Assembly: GCA_009787135.1 (NCBI GenBank) | Contig: WRGP01000230.1 | Coordinates: 1-18,079 of the forward strand | Source: Bacillota bacterium | Lineage (GTDB): Bacteria > Bacillota > Clostridia > Christensenellales > Aristaeellaceae | Direction of reading: 5' to 3' | Length of the DNA: 18,079 nucleotides | In this document: positions 1-6,937 of the stretch, piece after piece | How the letters are laid out: each line of letters starts with the position of its first letter | Position numbering within the stretch: position 1 is the stretch's first letter | The notes under the pieces: model-generated | The model's input: the letters and a program-made list of their open reading frames with translations, nothing else | Databases searched by the model: none | Told to the model about the DNA's origin: nothing | Translations under genes and position numbers: made by a program

Positions 1-1
1 C

Positions 2-139
2 CCCGCCAGAAGCATAGGTCCCGCCATTTTTGCGGGCGGGCAAGCTCTTGCCGATCTATGGGTATTCATTGTCGCGCCCCTCATCGGAGCGGCGTTGGCC
101 GCGCTGGCGTTCTCGGCGTTTAGGCACAAAAGGGCATAA
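2..139 (+). CDS. Aquaporin / MIP family channel, C-terminal fragment
   Basis: Only the last 45 codons are in the window; the gene begins upstream. The frame opens with PARSIGPAIF, which is the second NPA box of the MIP family (the Asn lies just off the edge), followed by a hydrophobic last helix (LWVFIVAPLIGAALAAL) and a short basic tail RHKRA before TAA. MIP channels pass water, or glycerol and other small neutral solutes, across the cytoplasmic membrane. The Arg after the NPA box is the selectivity-filter arginine. Without the rest of the protein I cannot tell a water channel (AqpZ-like) from a glycerol facilitator. A terminator follows 20 bases later, so this is the last gene of its transcript. 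Confidence 0.85.
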   Translation, partial: PARSIGPAIFAGGQALADLWVFIVAPLIGAALAALAFSAFRHKRA

Positions 140-158
140 CCATTTTTAGAGGACGCAG

Positions 159-194
159 GGTGCCAGGGAGCAGAGCTCCCCGGCACCGCTTTTT
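159..194 (+). terminator. Rho-independent terminator after the aquaporin gene
   Basis: Arms GGTGCC-a-GGGAGC (159-171) and GCTCCC-c-GGCACC (175-187) form a 12-pair stem with one internal mismatch and a 3-base loop. It is followed by GC and TTTTT (190-194). The stem could also slow transcription arriving from the convergent lipoprotein gene, but there is no T-run on that side. Confidence 0.85.
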
Positions 195-197
195 ATC

Positions 198-3188
198 CTA
201 TTCACTCACCGAAAACACCCGCGTCACCGGCCCGCGCGCGTCCTTGGTAATATAAACCTGGCCCGCCACAAACGACACGTTCGCCGTCTGCCCGTCATAG
301 AACACCTGGCTGTTTTGGCCTGTGGTTTCGCACCGGTAGAGCCTGTCGCCCGCGATGTAGTATACCATATCGCGGTAAACGCCCATCCAGGTCGCGTCCG
401 CATCCAGCAGCAGTACGCTGACGCCGTTTTGTATGCGATAGATCTTGCCGCCGCTGCGGAAGAACACCACGCTATCGACGATCTGCACCTGATCCGCGCG
501 GGTGGAAACGAGCAACCACTCCTCCCCGTCTGTCCTCAAGGCGAGGCTCTTTACGCCGCTTTCAGAGGCGATGTAGGCTGTATACTGGTACACATCCAGG
601 CTAAAGTCCGTTACGCCCGTGGCCAGCACCTGCGCGTCCGTGCTGCCGCTTGCTTTGACCAGGGAATTTCCCTCCAGATAGTACATCGTGTCGCCCATGA
701 GCGAGAGCTTTTTGACGCCGCCTGTCTCCATGAGTGTCTGCGCGCTTCCGCCGCCAAGCGGCACGCGCAGGATCTTACTGCCCGAAACAAACGTGACGCC
801 CTTGGCGGTGGCATGGATAAAACCGGCCGGGCTGTCATACAGCTTGCGCTCATTGCCGCCTTTGGACATAAACAGCGCGCCATTCGACCCGCCGGCATAA
901 TACACGCCGCCATTGTAGGACGCGGCCACGCCGCCGCCGGCCAAGCTGGCCTGTATGGCGCCCGTGGCGGCCTGCTCCTCCAGCTCGCGGCCGCTATTGC
1001 TGAGTATGGGCAAATTTTCCTCCGTGATCGCAACGAGCGGCTTGACGTCCGCCCTGTACAGCGCCAAAAGCGTCTGGGAACCGGCCGTCCCGTCGACCTT
1101 CAAGCTGTTTTGCCTCTGGAAGCCGCGCACAGCCGCGGTCGTGCTCGAACCATATTTGCCGTCCGGCTCACCGTCATAATAGCCCAGCTCCTTCAGGCGC
1201 GTCTGCAGATCGAATACATCCTGCCCTTCATCCTTTTCCTTCATCATTGTGCGTTCTTTCACATCATTCACCATGATGATTTCCGGGGCGCCCTTTGAGG
1301 CCAGGGAAACGCCGTCCGGCCGAAGGGCGTTTTCGCCGTAGAGAACCGCCAATGTCTCCTGACCCGCCACGCCGTCGGGCTTTAGGCCATTTCGCTGCTG
1401 GAACGCCTGCAGCGCCACCAGCGTAGTCGCGCCAAACCGGCCGTCGGCGGCGTCGCTATAATAGCCGTAATCGCGCAGATATTCCTGCATGACCATCACG
1501 TCCGGCCCTGACATGCCCTGCTTGAGCGATACAAAGTTCGTGGCCGGCTGCTGCGCTTTCGGGGGCGTGGGCGCATACTTTGGCGTGCCCTGATACAGCA
1601 GCTGGTTGGTGGCCGGCCCGGCAATGCCGTCCGCCACAAGGCTGTTCACAGCTTGGAACTGCTGCACCGCCATCGTGGTGCTGGGGCCGTACTTGCCGTC
1701 AACCGTGCCGCTGAAATAGCCGTAGGTGCTGAGCAGGGCTTGCAGGGCCAGTACACGCTCGCCTTGATCCCCCTCGCGCAGGGAGACCATGGTATTGTCC
1801 GCGCGCTTGACGCTGACCGCGCCGGCGCTGTAGATAGCCTGCTGCGTCTTAATGCCCGCCTTGCCGTCCGCCGTCAGCTTATTGGCCGTTTGAAACGAAC
1901 GCACGGCCGATGTGACCGTGTCGTTGTAAATTCCATCAATTTTCCCCGCGTAGTACCCCAAGTCGAAGAGTCTTTCCTGCAGCTTGTATACCTCCTCCCC
2001 CATGCTGCCCATTTGCAGGATCCCCGCCGCCTTATACGGGGTCGTGGGAGGCTGTGCGGTCGGCGCGTAGAGGGCGGTGGAGGAAAACATTCTGGTGATG
2101 GTGCCGCTCCCCGCCACCCCGTCCGCCGCAAGCCCGTTTCGCTGCTGAAACACTTTGACGGCCAGTTCCGTCGTCGCGCCGTAAATACCATTCGCCGCGT
2201 CGTTAAAATAGTACATTTCCCTTAACCTCGCCTGAAGCCGCGCCACATCGTCGCCCGACATGCCGCTTCGCAGCGTGCGGTAGGTGTTGGACTGATCGTT
2301 CGTATTGAAAGCATGGGGAAGCGCGGAATCGCTGTAAAGCCTGCGCTGCGTATCCTCGCCCGCGACACCATCCACCCATTCGCCGTTTCGCCTCTGGAAG
2401 GCGACGACAGCGGCCTCCGTCGCGTCGTCATAAACACCGCTGACAGACCCGTTGTAATACCCCAGATCCTTCAGGCGCTGCTGGAGCCTCTTTACATCGC
2501 TGGTGTGCGCGCTGCCCTTTTGCAGGGTTTTGTATTTGCTGTTCGTAGAAGGCGTATATGTCTTGGGCGTGGGCCTTGACGTGGCATAGGCCGCCCTGGT
2601 AGGCGCGGACGCAGCCTTGGGCTTTGCCTTCGCGTTTGAGGAATTGAGCGTCGTGAGCGTGCGCTGCCCGACGACGCCGTCCGCCGTCAGCCCGTTTTGC
2701 TTTTGGAACGCGCGCAGCGCGCTCTCGGTGCCTGCGCCAAAATCACCGTCCACCGATCCCGTATAATACCCCAAGTCCTTCAGGCGCTGCTGAAGCTGCC
2801 TCACCGCCGTACCCGTGGAGCCTTTGCGGAGCGTGCCGTCGTCCGTGGGCTTAGGCGTTGCCGTTGGCGGGGAATACGTCCATGCGGGAAAGGGCGTGGG
2901 ACTGGCCGTGATGATAGCGATGGTCGGCATCTCAGTCGGCGGGCTGGTGACCACAATCGTCGACGGGGTCGTGCCGGCCCACTCGTCCCAGCCGCCCTGT
3001 TCCCCGCCCTGCTGCTGATACGGGTCCGGCGACGGGCTCGGCGTGTTGGTGGCAAACGGCAGCACCTCGATTGGATTGGTGGGCGGGTCGTCCACGGTAT
3101 CCGGCCTAGCAAAGCAGCCAGTCACCCCACAGAACAGCATGGCCAGCAACGCCGCCAGCGCGATTTGTTTCCAATTTGCCTTTCTCAT
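198..3188 (-). CDS. Lipoprotein with seven peptidoglycan-binding repeats and a C-terminal propeller-like domain
   Basis: The 996-residue product is predicted to be anchored outside the membrane and to bind cell wall. It begins MRKANWKQIA, then a hydrophobic stretch and lipobox GVTGC (Cys25). Residues 26-118 are a Pro/Thr/Ser-rich spacer. Seven PG_binding_1 repeats follow at about 119-182, 220-285, 303-368, 389-453, 467-532, 552-617 and 646-711, each with LQxRLxxLGYY, DGxYGxxT and FQxxNGLxxDGxAG elements. Residues about 745-996 carry repeated short strands (VYYAGGSNG, ILRVPLGGG, MYYLEGNSL, IYRIQNG, LYRCETTG), like the DUF5050-type propellers of clostridial surface proteins. I see no catalytic domain. 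The start is supported by AAGGAAGG 12 bases upstream. It is a single-gene unit, convergent with the aquaporin gene. Domain calls are by eye. Confidence 0.85.
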   Translation of the reverse strand: MRKANWKQIALAALLAMLFCGVTGCFARPDTVDDPPTNPIEVLPFATNTPSPSPDPYQQQGGEQGGWDEWAGTTPSTIVVTSPPTEMPTIAIITASPTPFPAWTYSPPTATPKPTDDGTLRKGSTGTAVRQLQQRLKDLGYYTGSVDGDFGAGTESALRAFQKQNGLTADGVVGQRTLTTLNSSNAKAKPKAASAPTRAAYATSRPTPKTYTPSTNSKYKTLQKGSAHTSDVKRLQQRLKDLGYYNGSVSGVYDDATEAAVVAFQRRNGEWVDGVAGEDTQRRLYSDSALPHAFNTNDQSNTYRTLRSGMSGDDVARLQARLREMYYFNDAANGIYGATTELAVKVFQQRNGLAADGVAGSGTITRMFSSTALYAPTAQPPTTPYKAAGILQMGSMGEEVYKLQERLFDLGYYAGKIDGIYNDTVTSAVRSFQTANKLTADGKAGIKTQQAIYSAGAVSVKRADNTMVSLREGDQGERVLALQALLSTYGYFSGTVDGKYGPSTTMAVQQFQAVNSLVADGIAGPATNQLLYQGTPKYAPTPPKAQQPATNFVSLKQGMSGPDVMVMQEYLRDYGYYSDAADGRFGATTLVALQAFQQRNGLKPDGVAGQETLAVLYGENALRPDGVSLASKGAPEIIMVNDVKERTMMKEKDEGQDVFDLQTRLKELGYYDGEPDGKYGSSTTAAVRGFQRQNSLKVDGTAGSQTLLALYRADVKPLVAITEENLPILSNSGRELEEQAATGAIQASLAGGGVAASYNGGVYYAGGSNGALFMSKGGNERKLYDSPAGFIHATAKGVTFVSGSKILRVPLGGGSAQTLMETGGVKKLSLMGDTMYYLEGNSLVKASGSTDAQVLATGVTDFSLDVYQYTAYIASESGVKSLALRTDGEEWLLVSTRADQVQIVDSVVFFRSGGKIYRIQNGVSVLLLDADATWMGVYRDMVYYIAGDRLYRCETTGQNSQVFYDGQTANVSFVAGQVYITKDARGPVTRVFSVSE

Positions 3189-3200
3189 ACCAGATGAATT

Positions 3201-3208
3201 CCTTCCTT
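3201..3208 (-). promoter_or_regulatory. Ribosome binding site of the PG-binding lipoprotein gene
   Basis: On the minus strand AAGGAAGG lies 12 bases before the ATG at 3186-3188. The spacing is somewhat long but this is the only purine-rich block nearby. I found no convincing promoter in the 190 bases upstream; TATAAC (3209-3214) lacks a matching -35. Confidence 0.5.
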
Positions 3209-3229
3209 GTTATACAATCGTACGATCAT

Positions 3230-3252
3230 AAAACGCGCGAACGCCCGCGTTT
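3230..3252 (-). terminator. Possible weak terminator of the sirtuin operon
   Basis: Arms AAACGCG and CGCGTTT (3231-3237 and 3246-3252) can form a 7-pair stem with an 8-base loop. Read on the minus strand it is followed by only a short T-run and then ATGATCG. It lies between the operon end at 3382 and the next gene, where a terminator is expected. Confidence 0.4.
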
Positions 3253-3329
3253 ATTGCATCCTTCGCGTGCATTCGGCAGAACGATTGTGGAAGCCCCAAG
3301 GCATACGCTTCTTCGCGTTGAACCCGCCT

Positions 3330-3381
3330 ATCGCGCGGCGTCAACAGGCGGCTGGTGAGCGTCACGCCGGTTTCCACGTTC
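3330..3381. repeat. Downstream copy (A) of a ~52-bp direct repeat
   Basis: 52 bases matching 3556-3610 (copy B) at 48 positions, with one 3-base gap. The first 22 bases (ATCGCGCGGCGTCAACAGGC plus GG) and the last 15 (CGGTTTCCACGTTC region) are identical. Both copies have the same orientation. Copy B lies inside the activation-domain gene; copy A begins directly after its stop codon (3382-3384) and read on the minus strand still encodes VETGVTLTSRLLTPRD, close to the gene's VETGATPTGNRLLTPRD. Confidence 0.8.
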
Positions 3382-4089
3382 TCATACCGTATTCCCCGCA
3401 AGTTTCCCGTTGCATCGGCCGCAAAATGGCATCAAACAGGCGGAGCGGCATTTCGCGCGCCCGGCAGGGCCATCGCAGGAACCGCAACGCCCACATCCGC
3501 CGGCATCATGGCCGCAAGGCGTGCGGTTTTGCGCAATGAGAAACCCCAACGCGCCATCGCGCGGCGTCAACAGGCGGTTTCCGGTGGGCGTCGCACCGGT
3601 TTCCACGTTCGCAAACAGGTGGAGCAGCGGCTCCCGCTGTGAGGCGGGCCAGGCCTCAGACGCGCCAGGCGAAATAGCGAAAACAGCTTCCTCCGCATCG
3701 GTTGACAGATCGGCGCAAATTCTTTCCAAAGCGCCCCGCACAGCCTCTTCACCCAACGAAGCAAGCCACCGCGCCTCCCGCGCGTCTTTTGAATTTATCG
3801 GCTCCGCCGCCGCCGTAACCACGTACGCCCATACGCGCCTTGCCAACGAGAGAACTGCCGCCAGCGGCGCCCCCTCAAACCACGCGCCCGAGAGCATCGC
3901 GAAGTCGTCCCCCAACGCCTCTAAGGAAAGCGTCCGGACCCAAGCCTTTGGCTTATACGCCGCCTTTGCCCGCATAAGCATATCCTCAAACGCGCCCCTG
4001 TCCGCCTCCGCTACGCGCAGCTTCTTCGCCAGCCGCGCGGGCTCCGGCATCCATACAAAGCTGTACGATTTGATATTCGTTACAGCCAT
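3382..4089 (-). CDS. Vitamin B12-dependent methionine synthase activation-domain-like protein
   Basis: This 235-residue protein resembles the stand-alone relatives of the MetH reactivation domain found in Clostridia. The cues are a helical middle part with a repeated 'order/sub-class' pattern (LSLEALGDDFAML, SLARRVWAYVVTAAAEP, GEEAVRGALERICADL) and the block SPGASEAWPASQREPLLHLF followed by TGATPTGNRLLTPRDGAL. That block lines up without gaps with the family's usual SPGYGDWP...IGVTLTES.MM.PRKSVSG signature, from memory. The last 45 residues hold eight cysteines (192, 199, 202, 205, 214, 218, 223, 226), which suggests metal or Fe-S binding. The ATG overlaps the end of the yjjG-like gene by 10 bp, implying translational coupling. 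A role in keeping a corrinoid enzyme active is possible but not shown. The 3' end is odd: its coding sequence is partly repeated downstream. Confidence 0.6.
   Translation of the reverse strand: MAVTNIKSYSFVWMPEPARLAKKLRVAEADRGAFEDMLMRAKAAYKPKAWVRTLSLEALGDDFAMLSGAWFEGAPLAAVLSLARRVWAYVVTAAAEPINSKDAREARWLASLGEEAVRGALERICADLSTDAEEAVFAISPGASEAWPASQREPLLHLFANVETGATPTGNRLLTPRDGALGFLIAQNRTPCGHDAGGCGRCGSCDGPAGRAKCRSACLMPFCGRCNGKLAGNTV
3556..3610. repeat. Copy B of the ~52-bp direct repeat, inside the activation-domain gene
   Basis: This 55-base copy encodes roughly residues 160-178 of the gene product (NVETGATPTGNRLLTPRDG) on the minus strand. It pairs with 3330-3381; see that entry for the comparison. 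Confidence 0.8.
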
Positions 4090-4760
4090 TGCAGCGCCTC
4101 GTTCAATCCGCGTATTTCATATGTCGGCCGATAGCCGGTAAGGTTCACGCGCCCACCCGGGTTATACCAGCAGCTGTCAATCCCCGCCGCGACGGCGGCC
4201 CCCATATCGGATGCGGGCTCATCGCCCAGCATTAGCGCACGGCCGCCGAACACGCCGCTCAATTCCAAGGCCCGCTCGATCATCCGAGGATCCGGCTTGG
4301 CAAAGCCGGTCTCGCCGGAGATGACGTAATCCTTGATATACCGCCCAAGCGGCGAGCGCGCGAAGCGCGAGCGCTGCACCGACGGGATGCCATTTGTCAC
4401 CACCACGACCGGCACGCGGGACGCGGCCTCCTTGAGGAATGCTTCCGCCCCTTCCAAAACGTCCGCCTGCTGGGCGAGCGCCTCCACAAAATAGTCCGAC
4501 GCTTTCTCCGCCAGCAGCGTGACACCCAACTCTTCAAAGAAGCGGCTGAAACGCAGCAGACGGAGCTCCGCCTGCGTGACCTCCCTGCGCTCGAACGCGC
4601 GCCAAAGGCTTTCGTTGATCGCTTTATACCGCGCTACGTGGTGATCCTCCGCCGCGACTTCCATCGCGGCCATAGTCATCCGGATCGCCCTGTCCTCCGC
4701 CGCGTCAAAATCCAACAGCGTGCCGTCCGCGTCGGCCAGCAACAGATCATACTTTGGCAT
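4080..4760 (-). CDS. yjjG: HAD-superfamily nucleotidase/phosphatase, YjjG-like
   Basis: The 226-residue protein has all four HAD motifs: LLLADADGTLLDF (nucleophile Asp10, acid/base Asp12), VVVTNG (Thr122), GFAKPD (Lys155) and LMLGDEPASD (Asp180, Asp185). The alpha-helical cap lies between residues about 17 and 105. DADGTLLDF, the RFxxRFxxL-like cap, ISGETGFAKPDPRMIERAL and the ending WYNPGGR are typical of the YjjG/YfnB group. YjjG of E. coli dephosphorylates UMP, dUMP, dTMP and non-canonical pyrimidine nucleotides; the exact substrate here is unknown. It overlaps the sirtuin gene by 14 bp and the downstream gene by 10 bp, so the three are surely cotranscribed. Family call firm, substrate inferred. 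Confidence 0.85.
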   Translation of the reverse strand: MPKYDLLLADADGTLLDFDAAEDRAIRMTMAAMEVAAEDHHVARYKAINESLWRAFERREVTQAELRLLRFSRFFEELGVTLLAEKASDYFVEALAQQADVLEGAEAFLKEAASRVPVVVVTNGIPSVQRSRFARSPLGRYIKDYVISGETGFAKPDPRMIERALELSGVFGGRALMLGDEPASDMGAAVAAGIDSCWYNPGGRVNLTGYRPTYEIRGLNEALQWL

Positions 4761-5430
4761 CCTTCTCCTGTTCCGTCAGGGCCGCGACGCAGTCCCTGTC
4801 CTCCATCATCAACCTCGCGCCCCGCCGGCGCGCATAGTCTGGCAGCATGGCCGCCGGGTATGTTGTAAGGGTTGTGCCGATCACCACAAACAGATCGCAC
4901 CCATCAAGGAGCGCCATCGCCTCGTCCATGCCCCGTACGGCGTCCCCGTACAGCACCACATCCCCATCCAGCCTGCCCCCGCACGCGCAGGCAAGCCGGC
5001 GGAGGACAGCCGCGTGATTCCCCGCCGCGTAAAGCGGGCGAAGATCCGCGCACAGCGCGGCGGCGGAAGTTTCTATGCCGCACGCGCGGCAATAAATCTT
5101 GCGCAGGTTGCCATGCAGCTCAATCACCTTGCCGGAACCCGCCTTTTGATGCAGGCCGTCGATGTTCTGCGTAATCACCGGCACCTGATGGCTCGCCAGC
5201 GCAAGATGGGCGGCGTTGGGGGGCGCGCCGCACCATGCCTCCATCGCGCAGTACACCTCAAAAAAACCCACAGGGTCATTCTGACAAAACTCGCGCCCCA
5301 AAAAATCACGGATAGGCCTACCCCTCCAGCGCGTTTGAAAGGTGGGCACGCCGGACGGCGCGGAAATCCCCGCGCCGGTGAGCGCCACGGGGCGGGCCGC
5401 GGCGCGTATGGCCTCAAGCATCGCGGGCAT
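4747..5430 (-). CDS. Sir2-family NAD-dependent protein deacylase (sirtuin)
   Basis: The 227-residue product has the NAD-binding GAGIS (19-23), TQNID (87-91), the catalytic His106 in ELHGN, and GTTLTTYPAA (186-194). Zinc ligands appear to be Cys114-x2-Cys117 and Cys148-x-Cys150; the second pair is CxC instead of the usual CxxC. The usual GIPDFR motif reads GVPTFQ, so the conserved Arg is Gln. These changes suggest a divergent sirtuin whose activity may differ from standard deacetylation. I chose the ATG at 5428-5430 because GGAGGG lies 6 bases upstream and homology starts there; an upstream in-frame start at 5517 would lie before the promoter's -10 box. It is the first gene of a three-gene overlapping operon. 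It could deacylate metabolic enzymes; no partner is visible. Confidence 0.85.
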   Translation of the reverse strand: MPAMLEAIRAAARPVALTGAGISAPSGVPTFQTRWRGRPIRDFLGREFCQNDPVGFFEVYCAMEAWCGAPPNAAHLALASHQVPVITQNIDGLHQKAGSGKVIELHGNLRKIYCRACGIETSAAALCADLRPLYAAGNHAAVLRRLACACGGRLDGDVVLYGDAVRGMDEAMALLDGCDLFVVIGTTLTTYPAAMLPDYARRRGARLMMEDRDCVAALTEQEKDAKV

Positions 5431-5435
5431 GGCAA

Positions 5436-5441
5436 CCCTCC
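5436..5441 (-). promoter_or_regulatory. Ribosome binding site of the sirtuin gene
   Basis: GGAGGG on the minus strand, five to six bases before the ATG at 5428-5430. It decides the start against a longer reading to 5517. Confidence 0.75.
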
Positions 5442-5457
5442 ATTTATGGATAGGATC

Positions 5458-5486
5458 ATTATAGCATATGTGGAGGCGGGCCGCAA
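5458..5486 (-). promoter_or_regulatory. Sigma-A-type promoter of the sirtuin operon
   Basis: Read on the minus strand: TTGCGG (5481-5486), 17 bases, TATAAT (5458-5463). The perfect -10 and ideal spacing put the transcript start near 5451, about 20 bases before the chosen ATG. Confidence 0.75.
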
Positions 5487-5785
5487 TGCGATTGGCCGAA
5501 CAGGCGGGCGAAATCATTTATTATTTGTTTTATTGTAATTGATGCATTATAGAAGCAAATTTCTTTATGACGCCACATTTTTGCAAGTATGGAAGGCTCT
5601 TGATTCACCTGCATGCAAAGATCGTGCATGTTCCATGAACAATGCCGCACGAGTATGTAAAAGATTCCGCCCTGAACAACACCCGTCCCCCCCCCAATGT
5701 AGTGATCGCTATGTGTACCCCTATGCAGAGGAACACTTTGGACTATTATGAAGTTTTAGGAGCCGACACCCATTCTTCTGACCAC
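5487..5785. other. Non-coding gap at the left border of the AT-rich island
   Basis: About 300 bases with no credible gene: the short open frames here have no ribosome binding site and no recognisable product. Visible items are a 6-bp inverted repeat CATGCA/TGCATG (5612-5617 and 5625-5630) and a run of nine C (5687-5695), which is a site prone to slippage. Base composition drops sharply to AT-rich from about 5515. Confidence 0.5.
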
Positions 5786-6445
5786 TCATTTCTTAATCAA
5801 TACATCCAATGCATCAATCATAAAATTTATAACATTCTCATCAATATCAGGCTTTGCTTCTATGCTGATAGGTATAACAACACGCGCTTCATTATCAAAC
5901 TTTTCTTTTTCTTCTTCTGTAAATCCGGGTACATTGTAGGGAGTTACCGCAACAATCATGGCTCTTTCAATAGTGTTATCATGGTTTGTATTGTTTCTCT
6001 CATCTTCATCAACCAACTCAAAAGTCATAAGTTTGTAATTGACAGGGCCCGAAAATTCATAAGCATACGGCACACTATTTACTCTAATATATAAATAATT
6101 TGTATAATAAATAAGCAAAGCATCTAAAACCAACTCATTCCCCTGTTCATCAGTTCCCTTATAATATCTTGTTTGCTTTATAGCATACTGCATATCTGCC
6201 TCAATCAATTTGTCTTGAAATTCCATAAAAGTCATGCCAGGTTGCAAATATGACAATGAAAGCATCATGTCAAATATAGCAATCGCTTCATCGGAGACAT
6301 CTGCCTTTCTTTCATAATCGTGATATAACATCGGTTTCACGATAAATCTTCCTGATTTTTCCAAACTTTCCTCGGCAATTGCATATAATAGAAGCCCTGA
6401 TACTGCAAAAATACCAACTACCAGCCACAAAAACACTTTTCTCAT
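5786..6445 (-). CDS. Orphan secreted or membrane-anchored protein, function unknown
   Basis: I do not recognise this 219-residue protein. It starts MRKVFLWLVVGIFAVSGLLLYAIA, one hydrophobic segment after a short basic head: either a signal peptide or an N-terminal anchor, with no lipobox Cys. The rest is acidic and soluble-looking, with LQPGMTFMEFQDKLIEADMQY (a 'start-of-domain' helix reminiscent of small lipoproteins that sense or bind), a tyrosine-rich strand region (residues about 112-135) and a C-terminal helix VINFMIDALDVLIKK. The start at 6443-6445 is preferred because GGAGGT lies 6 bases upstream. The gene is AT-rich, unlike its neighbours at both sides, which suggests recent acquisition. 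It stands alone with no partner gene intact next to it. Confidence 0.7.
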   Translation of the reverse strand: MRKVFLWLVVGIFAVSGLLLYAIAEESLEKSGRFIVKPMLYHDYERKADVSDEAIAIFDMMLSLSYLQPGMTFMEFQDKLIEADMQYAIKQTRYYKGTDEQGNELVLDALLIYYTNYLYIRVNSVPYAYEFSGPVNYKLMTFELVDEDERNNTNHDNTIERAMIVAVTPYNVPGFTEEEKEKFDNEARVVIPISIEAKPDIDENVINFMIDALDVLIKK

Positions 6446-6937
6446 GACAATACCTCCGTAACATGACATATATTGATTCTCTACAAAAAGCACCAATCCT
6501 TCCACTCTGCCCCAGAAAACAATAGAACAAAATATAAATTTTTATGGAATGATGGAAGTATATATTCTTTCCCCTTTTATAGGTATAAGATGATATAAAT
6601 AAATATTTCTTGTTAAATGTACCGCAAAGTCATCATCAATCTTATATGCTATTTTAAATCAATCATTATCTTGTTGAGATTCCAAAGCCGAAACATATCC
6701 ATTGATATAGATTTGAACGTTCTAATCATAGATCGCGTCATTTTCATTTGCCATTGCCAATCCGCTTCCCACTAGGATCCTTCGCAATATGCAAAATGGG
6801 CCGCCGGCATTCTTCCAACATGCCGGATCAGGAAGGACGCTTCCCCGGCGTGAAGCGCCAGGCGCCATCGCGCCTACCGCACTCGCCATATGTGAAGCGT
6901 CCCCTTCCTTTTGTTTCCTTCCCGACGAAAAAACCTA
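6446..6937. other. 492-base gap: AT-rich decayed sequence, then GC-rich structured sequence
   Basis: The left half (to about 6760) is AT-rich and holds a probable broken reading frame (see 6542-6754). The right half is GC-rich with several inverted repeats: CCGGCAT/ATGCCGG (6804-6810 and 6820-6826), AGGCGC-catc-GCGCCT in the 6858-6880 area, and GGACGCTTC/GAAGCGTCC around 6836-6903. It lies after the stop of the LysM gene on the minus strand, so some of it could fold in that gene's 3' end, but none has a T-run and I call no terminator. Confidence 0.5.
6542..6754 (-). pseudogene. Probable decayed reading frame with two in-frame stops
   Basis: Read on the minus strand from an ATG at 6752-6754, one frame gives MANENDAIYD, stop (6722-6724), NVQIYINGYVSALESQQDND, stop (6659-6661), then FKIAYKIDDDFAVHL and so on to YTSIIP and a final stop at 6542-6544. 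The text between stops looks protein-like, and the second stop is a TGA that could be a single substitution. The product is unrecognised. A separate 32-codon open frame overlaps it in another phase. It could equally be chance in AT-rich DNA. Confidence 0.3.

Noticed and set aside
315..1298. Long plus-strand open frame opposite the lipoprotein gene
   Set aside because: It is antisense to a gene with lipobox, seven clear repeats and a ribosome site; high GC keeps the opposite strand open.
3410..4141. Plus-strand frame of about 243 codons opposite the activation-domain gene
   Set aside because: No recognisable domain or ribosome site, and the minus strand has family motifs and operon overlaps.
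5431..5517. Longer sirtuin start at 5517
   Set aside because: It would begin upstream of the -10 and -35 boxes and skip the GGAGGG site at 5436-5441.
5642..6094. Plus-strand frame opposite the orphan protein gene
   Set aside because: No ribosome site, F/N/I-rich antisense text; the minus strand has GGAGGT and a hydrophobic N-terminus.
6804..6903. Structured non-coding RNA or CRISPR-like repeats after the LysM gene
   Set aside because: Several inverted repeats but no regular spacing, no repeat unit and no promoter or terminator to define an RNA.
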